From Cellulomonas carbonis (GTDB lineage: Bacteria; Actinomycetota; Actinomycetes; Actinomycetales; Cellulomonadaceae), in assembly GCF_014636275.1 (NCBI RefSeq), contig NZ_BMEB01000001.1, positions 797,468-861,467 on the forward strand: a stretch of DNA of 64,000 bases, written 5' to 3'. Below the pieces are notes generated by a model. It was not told where the DNA came from and searched no databases. It worked only from the letters and a program-made list of their open reading frames with translations. This document shows, piece by piece, positions 46,401 through 52,543 of the stretch (its first letter is position 1; each line of letters begins with the position of its first letter). The position numbers were made by a program, and so were the translations under genes.

Positions 46401-48549
46401 CGAGCTGCTGGGGCAGGGTGGGTCGGCGCAGCTGGCGGACCTGCTCGACCCCGCAGCCGTGGAGCGGACCGAGGCCGAGCTCAGCGGCACCGCACCCGAC
46501 CGGCGCGCGCGTCACGCCGAGGACGTCGCGGACGCCGTCCGGCGCCATGGTCCGCTCACGCTCGACGAGGTGCGGGCGCGCACACGCGAGGAGCACCACG
46601 ACGACGTCGCCGCGTGGCTCGACGACCTCACGCGCGCACGTCGGCTCATCGCCGTGCGGCACGGGACCACGTCGTGGTGGGCCGCGATCGAGGACGCGGG
46701 CCGGCTGCGCGACGCCCTGGGGGTCGCGCTGCCCGTCGGGGTGCCCGAGGACTTCACCGAACCCGTCCCCGACCCGCTCGGCGACCTCGTGCGCCGGCAC
46801 GCCCGGACGCACGGGCCGTTCACCGCGGCCCAGGTCGCGAGCCGGTTCGGGATCGGCATCGGGGTCGCGACCGAGGTGCTGCGCCGGCTCGAGGGCTCGC
46901 GGGTGCTCGCCTTCGGCCACCTCCGGCCGGCCTCGCTCGGCGGCACGGGTGAGGACTACTGCGACCTGGAGGTCCTGCGCATCCTGCGCAGGCGGTCGCT
47001 CGCCGCGCTGCGGGCGGAGGTCGAACCGGTGCCCGCACGGGCGCTCGGCGTGTTCCTGCCCCGCTGGCAGGGTGTCGCCTCGCGCACCGAGCCCCGGGGC
47101 GGCAGGTCGGGCGGACGGCTCCGCGGTGTCGACGGGCTCCTGCGCGCCGTCGAGCAGCTCTCCGGCGCGGCGCTCCCGGCGTCGGCGCTCGAGACCCTCG
47201 TGCTGCCCGCACGTGTACCGGACTACGACCCGGCGATGCTCGACGAGCTGACGTCCGCCGGCGAGGTGCTGTGGGCCGGGAGCGGACCCCTTGCCGCGCG
47301 CGACGGGCTCGTGAGCCTGCACCTCGCGGCGACGGCCGACCTCACCCTGGCCGCCCCGGCGGACCGCGGCGGCGGCGGTCCGGTGGACGGGCCCGTGCAC
47401 GACGCGGTCCTCGACGTGCTCGCCTCGGGTGGCGCGTTCTTCCTCCCCGCCATCGTCGACCGGGTCCGCGCACGCCTGGCCGAGGACGCCTCGCCGCCGG
47501 AGCTCGGTCGTGGCGCAGGCGCGGTCCCCGACCTCCGCTCCGGCGCGGGCGCCGTCCCCGACCTCGCGCCCGGCACGACGACCGGCATGACGACCCTGAG
47601 CGCCGACCGCGTCACCGAGGCGCTGTGGGACCTCGTGTGGGGAGGATGGGTTACGAACGACGGGTTCGCCGCGCTCCGCGCGCGCCTGGGCTCGAGCCGA
47701 TCCGGCACGACGCACCGCGTGCCGCGCCACGCACCCCGTGGGCGTGCGCTGACCCGTCGGGCGCTCGGCGGGATCGCCCTGCGCCCGACCCGCGCCGCGC
47801 CGCTCTCGGCCGACACGCCCGGCCGGTGGTCGTTGCTGCCGGAGCGTGAGCAGGACCCGACGGTCCGGGCGCACGCGCTCGCGGCGCAGCTCCTCGACCG
47901 GCACGGGGTCCTCACGCGTGCCGTGGCGGCGTCGGAGGGCATCGGCGGCGGCTTCACGGCGGTGTACCGGGTCCTGAGCGCGCTCGAGGAGGCCGGTCAG
48001 GTCCGGCGCGGCTACTTCGTCGAGCACCTCGGCGGTTCCCAGTTCGCGCTCCCCGGCGCCGTCGACCAGCTGCGTGACGACGCGCGCGACGCGGTGTCGG
48101 CGGGCACGGGAACCGAGGACGAGGTCGCGCGCGCGGACGCCGCCGACCCACCCGTCGTGCTCCTGGCCGCGACCGACCCGGCCAACCCGTACGGGGCCGC
48201 GCTCGCCTGGCCCGATGCGCCGACGACCTCCGACGGCGACGCGGGGCGGCACCGACCCGGACGCAAGGCGGGCTCGCTCGTCGTCCTCGTCGCCGGACGC
48301 CTCGTGCTCTACGTCGAACGGGGTGGCCGGACCCTGCTGTCGTTCAGCACCGACCCGGGCGAGCTCGCGCACGCCGCTGCGGAGCTCGCCGCGACCGCCC
48401 GGACCGGTCGGCTGGGGCGCCTGACCGTGCAACGCGTCGACGGCTCCGACGTGCTCGACCGGGCGACGCTCGACGCGCCGGTCGCCTCAGCCCTCGCAGC
48501 CGCCGGCTTCGCGGCGACGCCTCGCGGGCTCCGGCTGCGGGACGGCTGA
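43498..48549 (+). CDS. lhr: Large helicase-related protein Lhr
   Basis: 1683 residues from a GTG 6 bases after CACAAT (43486-43491), probably leaderless. SF2 core: APTGSGKTLAAFLWSLDRL, VVLDEIHAVAGTKRG, LSATVRP, then TSSLELGIDMGAVDLVVQVG and LQRVGRAGHQ. Winged-helix and Lhr-core domains follow, then the long C-terminal domain of the full-length Lhr class (about 1500 in mycobacteria). A Gly/Pro/Ala-rich insert between the two RecA domains (around residue 285-325) and others near 1340-1360 explain the extra length. A 3'-5' DNA/RNA:DNA translocase linked to repair. Overlaps the nei-type gene as TGATG. Confidence 0.93.
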   Translation: MITRADEPAAADPLAGFSEPTRSWFAGAFEAPTAAQAGAWSAVAQGDHALVVAPTGSGKTLAAFLWSLDRLMVEPATDAATRCRVLYVSPLKALAADVERNLRSPLVGIRQAAARLGVAVPDVEVGVRTGDTPPQERRAFATRPPDILITTPESLFLVLTSAARAGLAGVRTVVLDEIHAVAGTKRGAHLAVSLERLDALLEQHGGPAQRIGLSATVRPVDAVARFLGGARAPADGGRRVAVVQPPATKRVEVEVVVPVPDLADLQAAGPAHDRATGDGLPASAPRGAPGGSGGPGASGGQPDLSGSAAGAPPRPSIWPHVEERVVDLVAGHRSTLVFTNSRRGAERLTARMNEVWAERQGVDVPDPGTLQPAQVQAQSGASAGVDGSDGAPVLARAHHGSMSRTERTRTESELKAGRLPAVVATSSLELGIDMGAVDLVVQVGSPPSVASGLQRVGRAGHQVGATSRGVVFPTFRGDLVPAAVIAARMRAGAIESLSVPQNPLDVLAQQVVAMVAVDDWTVEDLATVVRRAAPFTDLGEGTLRAVLDMLAGRYPSEEFGELRPRLVWDRSTGVLTGRPGALRLAVTSGGTIPDRGLYGVFLAGSTTEGDAQRGGRRVGELDEEMVYESRVGDTFTLGSSTWRIEDITPDRVLVSPAPGLPGRLPFWKGDSPGRPAELGKALGGWVRELVAADDATARAMLTAGGLDAWAADNLLGYVHEQADATGQVPDDRTIVVERFRDEIGDWRVVVHSPYGARVHAPWALVLAARLRDRYGLDAAALHADDGIVLRLPDVTTSGTWDVEAGRWVEDGDAPGVDLEDLLVDADEVAAAVRAELGSSALFAARFREAAARSLLLPRRRPDRRQPLWQQRQRAAQLLSVASRFPDFPVLLEAARECLQDDFDVAALSSLMADVAAHRVRVVEVTTPSPSPFAQSLLFGYTAQFLYDGDAPLAERRAAALTLDPTLLAELLGQGGSAQLADLLDPAAVERTEAELSGTAPDRRARHAEDVADAVRRHGPLTLDEVRARTREEHHDDVAAWLDDLTRARRLIAVRHGTTSWWAAIEDAGRLRDALGVALPVGVPEDFTEPVPDPLGDLVRRHARTHGPFTAAQVASRFGIGIGVATEVLRRLEGSRVLAFGHLRPASLGGTGEDYCDLEVLRILRRRSLAALRAEVEPVPARALGVFLPRWQGVASRTEPRGGRSGGRLRGVDGLLRAVEQLSGAALPASALETLVLPARVPDYDPAMLDELTSAGEVLWAGSGPLAARDGLVSLHLAATADLTLAAPADRGGGGPVDGPVHDAVLDVLASGGAFFLPAIVDRVRARLAEDASPPELGRGAGAVPDLRSGAGAVPDLAPGTTTGMTTLSADRVTEALWDLVWGGWVTNDGFAALRARLGSSRSGTTHRVPRHAPRGRALTRRALGGIALRPTRAAPLSADTPGRWSLLPEREQDPTVRAHALAAQLLDRHGVLTRAVAASEGIGGGFTAVYRVLSALEEAGQVRRGYFVEHLGGSQFALPGAVDQLRDDARDAVSAGTGTEDEVARADAADPPVVLLAATDPANPYGAALAWPDAPTTSDGDAGRHRPGRKAGSLVVLVAGRLVLYVERGGRTLLSFSTDPGELAHAAAELAATARTGRLGRLTVQRVDGSDVLDRATLDAPVASALAAAGFAATPRGLRLRDG

Positions 48550-49343
48550 TGCCCGAGGGAGACATCCTGCGGCGCGCCGCGCGCAGTCTCGACCAGGCGC
48601 TCGTCGGCTCCCCGCTCGTGCGCGCCGAGCTGCGGTGGCCGTCGGCGGCCGGGGTCGACCTGGTGGGTCGGACGGTCCTGAGGACCGTGCCGTACGGCAA
48701 GCACCTGTTCACCCGGTTCGACGACGGGCGGACGCTGCACACGCACCTACGCATGGAGGGCTCGTGGCGCATCAGCCGGACGGGCGCACCGACGGCCCGG
48801 GCGGCCGGGCCGTACGTGCGTGCCGTGCTGGCGACCGCGTCATGGACCGCTGTGGGGCACCGGCTCGGCATGCTCGACATCGTGCCGACCGGGGACGAGC
48901 GCACGCTCATCGCGCACCTGGGTCCCGACGTCCTCGCGGACGACTTCCCGACCGTGGGGCTGCGCGAGGCGTTACGGCGGTGGGCCGAGCGGGGCACGAC
49001 GCCCGTCGCGGAGGTGCTGCTCGACCAGACCGTCAGCGCCGGTATCGGCACCCTCTACGCGGCGGAGTCCCTGTGGGCGCGACGCCTGTGGCCGTGGACG
49101 CCCGCCGCGGAGGTGGACGCCGCGACCGTGCTCATGACGGCCAGGCACCTCATGGCCCGGAGCGTCGCCTCGCGCACGCCGACGGCGACCGGGGACAGCG
49201 GCCTCTCGGCGTTCGTCCACGACCGCAAGGGCAAGCCGTGCCTGCGCTGCGGCACGCCGATCGTCCGGGGCACCGCACGCCGACCGCCCATGGAGCGGCC
49301 GATCTTCTACTGCCCGCGCTGCCAGCCCGAGCGCGCACGATGA
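48549..49343 (+). CDS. nei2: Fpg/Nei family DNA glycosylase
   Basis: 264 residues. MPEGDILRRAARSL gives the catalytic N-terminal Pro-Glu after Met removal; Lys in VPYGKHLFTRF is the conserved beta-lyase Lys. The H2TH region (LLDQTVSAGIGTLYAAESLWARRL) and a C-terminal zinc finger (CLRCGTPI...FYCPRCQ) complete the fold. It follows the Nei pattern (MPEGD) rather than Fpg (MPELPE) and removes oxidised bases, mainly pyrimidines. Coupled to lhr by a one-base overlap; the pair recurs in actinobacteria. Confidence 0.93.
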   Translation: MPEGDILRRAARSLDQALVGSPLVRAELRWPSAAGVDLVGRTVLRTVPYGKHLFTRFDDGRTLHTHLRMEGSWRISRTGAPTARAAGPYVRAVLATASWTAVGHRLGMLDIVPTGDERTLIAHLGPDVLADDFPTVGLREALRRWAERGTTPVAEVLLDQTVSAGIGTLYAAESLWARRLWPWTPAAEVDAATVLMTARHLMARSVASRTPTATGDSGLSAFVHDRKGKPCLRCGTPIVRGTARRPPMERPIFYCPRCQPERAR

Positions 49344-49355
49344 CGCCCAGCCGGG

Positions 49356-49694
49356 TCAGCCGACCGGGGCGAGCTCTCCGTCGGTGCGGCTCCAGCCGCC
49401 GTCCTGCGGACGGCGCCACGCCGCCGCGAGCTCGGCGGGCGAGTCGGGCACCGTGAGTCCCTCGGCGACGGCGACCCGGTCGCTCACCTCGCGGAGCACC
49501 ACGGACATCGAGACGTCGAGCGCGTCGCAGATCGACGCGAGCAGCTCCGAGGACGCCTCCTTCTGCCCGCGCTCCACCTCGCTCAGGTAGCCGAGCGACA
49601 CCCTGGCCGCGGACGACACCTCACGGAGCGTCCGACCCTGGCGCTGGCGGGCGTCGCGGAGGACGTCGCCGATCTCCCGTCGTAGGACGACCAT
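49356..49694 (-). CDS. clgR: XRE-family regulator, ClgR-like
   Basis: 112 residues from [55 protein letters not shown], preceded by GGAAGGAGGTCGCCC. The HTH lies at about residues 13-55. This N-terminus and the pgsA-cinA-clgR order match ClgR/PopR, the activator of clp protease genes in actinobacteria, itself a Clp substrate. The C-terminus ends PVG rather than the Ala-Ala degradation tag of Streptomyces ClgR. Ends 12 bases from the convergent nei-type gene. Confidence 0.85.
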   Translation of the reverse strand: MVVLRREIGDVLRDARQRQGRTLREVSSAARVSLGYLSEVERGQKEASSELLASICDALDVSMSVVLREVSDRVAVAEGLTVPDSPAELAAAWRRPQDGGWSRTDGELAPVG

Positions 49695-49935
49695 CGGGCG
49701 ACCTCCTTCCGTCGGCGCGGGCGCGCGGTGCGCCGCTGGGCTGCTGTACCTGACGGCTCCGGCGGGCCGGACCCGAGAGGGGGTAACACCGTACCCCGCA
49801 GGTCGGACAGGTTCGCGTCCGGGACGCTGCGGCGATCGAGTGGCGTTCACGTCCTGTCCAACGCGACGGGGCCCGCGACTGTTCCCGAGCGGCCGACCGG
49901 CGTCCGGACGGGTGCCGCCGCGGCGTCACGGGTCC
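49695..49935. promoter_or_regulatory. clgR upstream region with inverted repeats
   Basis: No gene seen in these 241 bases between cinA and clgR. GGGGTA and TACCCC form an inverted repeat around ACACCG (49780-49797); TACGGT on the minus strand within it (49788-49793) is a possible -10. GGACAGG (49805-49811) and CCTGTCC (49853-49859) form a wider inverted repeat enclosing two copies of GTTCxCGTCC. These could be clgR operators, but the motif does not clearly match the published ClgR site. Confidence 0.4.
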
Positions 49936-50502
49936 TCAGCGGTCGGGGTCCCGGTCATCCCCCGCGTCACCGTCGGGGGGCCCCTCGACCACGGCTCCGC
50001 ACGCCGCGAGGAGCAGCCGGAGCGCGGCAGCACGCGCGTCGGCCCGGACCGCCGCGCGACCCGCCGGTGGTCCGGGCGGCCGCGTCGCCACCACGGTGCC
50101 GGCGGGCCCGGACACCGCGACGTGCACGGTCCCCGGCGGGTGCCCGTCCTGGGGGTCGGGACCGGCGACGCCCGTGGTCGCGAGCCCCACCTCGGCCGCG
50201 AGCAGCCGACGCACCCCCTGCGCCATCTGCACCGCGACGGCGGGGTGCACGGCCCCGAGCCGGGCGAGGAGTACCGGGTCGACACCCAGCACGGACTCCT
50301 TGACGTCGGTCGCGTACGCGACCACCCCGCCCCGCAGGCAGGCCGACGCCCCCGCCACGCCCACGAGCGCGTCGCACACGGCACCTCCCGTGAGCGACTC
50401 CGCGACGGCGACGGTGAGCCCCGCGGCGACGAGGCCCTCGACCACGAGGCGCGGGTCGAGCGGCCGCCCGTCCCACGGGACCGCCGCCGTCCTCGACGTC
50501 AT
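49936..50502 (-). CDS. cinA: CinA C-terminal domain protein (nicotinamide-nucleotide amidohydrolase type)
   Basis: 188 residues, ATG overlapping the pgsA stop as ATGA. Only the CinA amidohydrolase domain is present (PncC-type): VAVAESLTGGAVCDALVGVAGAS, GGVVAYATDVKESVLGVD and GLATTGVAGPDPQDGHPPGTVHVAV. The catalytic Ser lies in ESLTGG. This domain deamidates nicotinamide mononucleotide in NAD salvage. An Ala/Gly/Asp-rich tail follows. Between pgsA and clgR, its standard actinobacterial place. Confidence 0.93.
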   Translation of the reverse strand: MTSRTAAVPWDGRPLDPRLVVEGLVAAGLTVAVAESLTGGAVCDALVGVAGASACLRGGVVAYATDVKESVLGVDPVLLARLGAVHPAVAVQMAQGVRRLLAAEVGLATTGVAGPDPQDGHPPGTVHVAVSGPAGTVVATRPPGPPAGRAAVRADARAAALRLLLAACGAVVEGPPDGDAGDDRDPDR

Positions 50503-51152
50503 CGGGGTCCGGCCGCGCCGCCTGTGCTCGCCTCGCCGCCGACGTCGCCGTCCGCACTCGGCGGGGTCGCGTCGTGCCCGGCGTCCCGAGCCGCCGCGCT
50601 GCGCACCTGCCAGCCGCGGCGCACGTAGTCGGCGCCCGTCACGACCGTCACGGCGACCGCCGCGAGGAGGACGACCCAGCCGACGACGCCCAGCGCGGCC
50701 GGCAACCGGTCCAGGGGCAGCAGGAAGATGCCGATCCCCACGGACTGCAGGACGGTCTTGAGCTTGCCGCCTGGCGAGGCGGGGATGACGACGTACCGCA
50801 GGACGGCGAAGCGCATCGCCGTGATCCCGAGCTCGCGCACGAGCACGACGACGGTGATCCACCACGGGAGGTCGCCGAGCCACGACAGCAGCACGAGCGA
50901 GGTCCCGATCAGGAGCTTGTCGGCGATGGGGTCGACGAGCTTGCCCCAGTCGGTGACCTGGTCGAGCCTGCGCGCGAGCCACCCGTCGAGGCGGTCGGTC
51001 GCCGCCGCGAGCGCGAAGCACCCGGCCGCGACCCAGCGCCAGGCACCGCTCCCGTCGTCGAGCAGGAGGGCCACCGCGACCACCGGCACGAGCGCGATGC
51101 GCGCGACGGTGACGCCGTTCGCCAGGTTCCACACCGGTGCCGCGCTCGCCAC
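50499..51152 (-). CDS. pgsA: CDP-diacylglycerol-glycerol-3-phosphate 3-phosphatidyltransferase
   Basis: 217 residues from a GTG 6 bases after TAGGGT (51159-51164, minus strand), probably leaderless. The CDP-alcohol phosphotransferase signature D-G-x2-A-R-x8-G-x3-D-x3-D is complete (DGWLARR ... GKLVDPIAD). About four to six membrane helices; the last about 35 residues are cytoplasmic and Ala/Gly-rich. Makes phosphatidylglycerol phosphate, the first committed step to phosphatidylglycerol and cardiolipin. Confidence 0.94.
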   Translation of the reverse strand: MASAAPVWNLANGVTVARIALVPVVAVALLLDDGSGAWRWVAAGCFALAAATDRLDGWLARRLDQVTDWGKLVDPIADKLLIGTSLVLLSWLGDLPWWITVVVLVRELGITAMRFAVLRYVVIPASPGGKLKTVLQSVGIGIFLLPLDRLPAALGVVGWVVLLAAVAVTVVTGADYVRRGWQVRSAAARDAGHDATPPSADGDVGGEASTGGAAGPR

Positions 51153-51224
51153 GGGCCCACCCTACGGCGCGTCACCGGACCGCACCGCAGCGGTCCGCGG
51201 GACGTGCGGAGGTAGTGTCGCGGC

Positions 51225-52535
51225 GTGACGCGCCACGCCCGGGCCCCGCGTCGCCGCGCTGCGACGCTGCCGGTGACCCTCGCCCTCGTGGTGTGCCTCG
51301 CGACGGCGACCGCCGGCGCACTGGCCGCCACGGACGTGCTCGGCACACACGCGCCGACGTCGCCGTCGGCGGTCGGGGCACCGACCGAGGAGGCGCCGGC
51401 ACCGGAGACGACCACCCCCACGCCCACGCCGACGCCGACGCCCGAGCCGTTCGACCTGACTCTCGTCGCGGCGGGCGACGTCCTGCCGCATCAGCCCGTC
51501 CTCCGCTCGGCGTCCGCGTCCGGGGCCGGCTACGACTTCTCGCCGCTGCTCGACCCGATGAACCCGTGGGTCGGCGGCGCCGACCTCGCGCTGTGCCACC
51601 TGGAGGTCCCGATCGCCCCGGACGGCACCGCGCCGTCCGGGTACCCGGTGTTCGGCGCACCCGTCGAGCTCGCGCGCGACCTGCAGGAGGCGGGCTGGGA
51701 CGGCTGCTCGACCGCGTCGAACCACAGCCTGGACCGAGGACGGGCGGGGGTCGTCGCGACCCTCGACGCGCTCGACGCCGCGGGCCTGGGCCACGTCGGG
51801 ACCGCGCGCACGGCCCAGGAGGCCGACTCACCCCAGGTGTACGAGCTGGTCCGCGGGGACCGCACCGTGCGCGTCGCGCACCTCGCGGCGACCTACGGCA
51901 CGAACGGCCTGCCGATCCCCGCCGATGCGCCGTTCAGCGTGCGCCTCATCGACACCGCCCAGCTCGTCGACGCCGCGACGCGCGCCCGCGCCGCGGGCGC
52001 GGACGTCGTCGTCGCGAGCGTGCACTGCTGCGTCGAGTACGTCTCCGAGCCGACCGACGAGCAGACGCGCATCGCCACCGGCCTGGCCGCCTCGGGCGTC
52101 GTCGACCTGCTCATCGGGCACCACGCGCACGTCCCCCAGCCCGTCGAGCTGCTCGCCGGTGGTCCGCACGGCGAGGGGATGTGGGTCGCCCACGGCCTGG
52201 GCAACATGCTGTCCAACCAGGACGCCGCGTGCTGCTCGGCGCGGACGGACTCGGGTCTCCTGCTCAGCGCGACGTTCACCGTGCCGCCCGACGGCCCGCC
52301 CACCGTGAGCGCCGTCGGCTGGACCGCGCTCACGGTCGACCGTGCCGGAGGCCACCGCGTGCACCCGCTCCCGAGCACCGCGACGGGCACGGCGCTCGGC
52401 TCGCTCGACCCGCAAGCGCTCGCCGCGCGTCACGGGAGGGTCGCCGAGGTCGTCGGCCAGGCGGCACCCGAGCGGCTCTCCCCGCCGACGCCCACCGGGG
52501 ACGCCCCGGTCGTGGTCGCGCGCCCCGTCGGCTGA
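51225..52535 (+). CDS. CapA-family (poly-gamma-glutamate synthesis-like) exported protein
   Basis: 436 residues from a GTG 6 bases after TAGTGT (51213-51218), probably leaderless. Signal or anchor segment (ATLPVTLALVVCLATATAGALAAT), then a Thr-Pro repeat linker and the CapA metallophosphatase-like domain: VAAGDVLPHQPV, CHLEVPI, ASNHSLDRG and LIGHHAHVPQPVE. The metal-ligand pattern resembles calcineurin-type phosphoesterases. Role outside capsule producers is unclear; probably acts on the cell envelope. Convergent with the GGDEF-EAL gene (8-base gap) and divergent from pgsA by 72 bases. Confidence 0.88.
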   Translation: MTRHARAPRRRAATLPVTLALVVCLATATAGALAATDVLGTHAPTSPSAVGAPTEEAPAPETTTPTPTPTPTPEPFDLTLVAAGDVLPHQPVLRSASASGAGYDFSPLLDPMNPWVGGADLALCHLEVPIAPDGTAPSGYPVFGAPVELARDLQEAGWDGCSTASNHSLDRGRAGVVATLDALDAAGLGHVGTARTAQEADSPQVYELVRGDRTVRVAHLAATYGTNGLPIPADAPFSVRLIDTAQLVDAATRARAAGADVVVASVHCCVEYVSEPTDEQTRIATGLAASGVVDLLIGHHAHVPQPVELLAGGPHGEGMWVAHGLGNMLSNQDAACCSARTDSGLLLSATFTVPPDGPPTVSAVGWTALTVDRAGGHRVHPLPSTATGTALGSLDPQALAARHGRVAEVVGQAAPERLSPPTPTGDAPVVVARPVG

Positions 52536-52543
52536 CGCGGCCC

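Noticed and set aside
44518..48432. A 1304-codon open frame on the minus strand
   Set aside because: Fully antisense to lhr, whose motifs are unmistakable; composition is Arg/Gly-rich shadow sequence.
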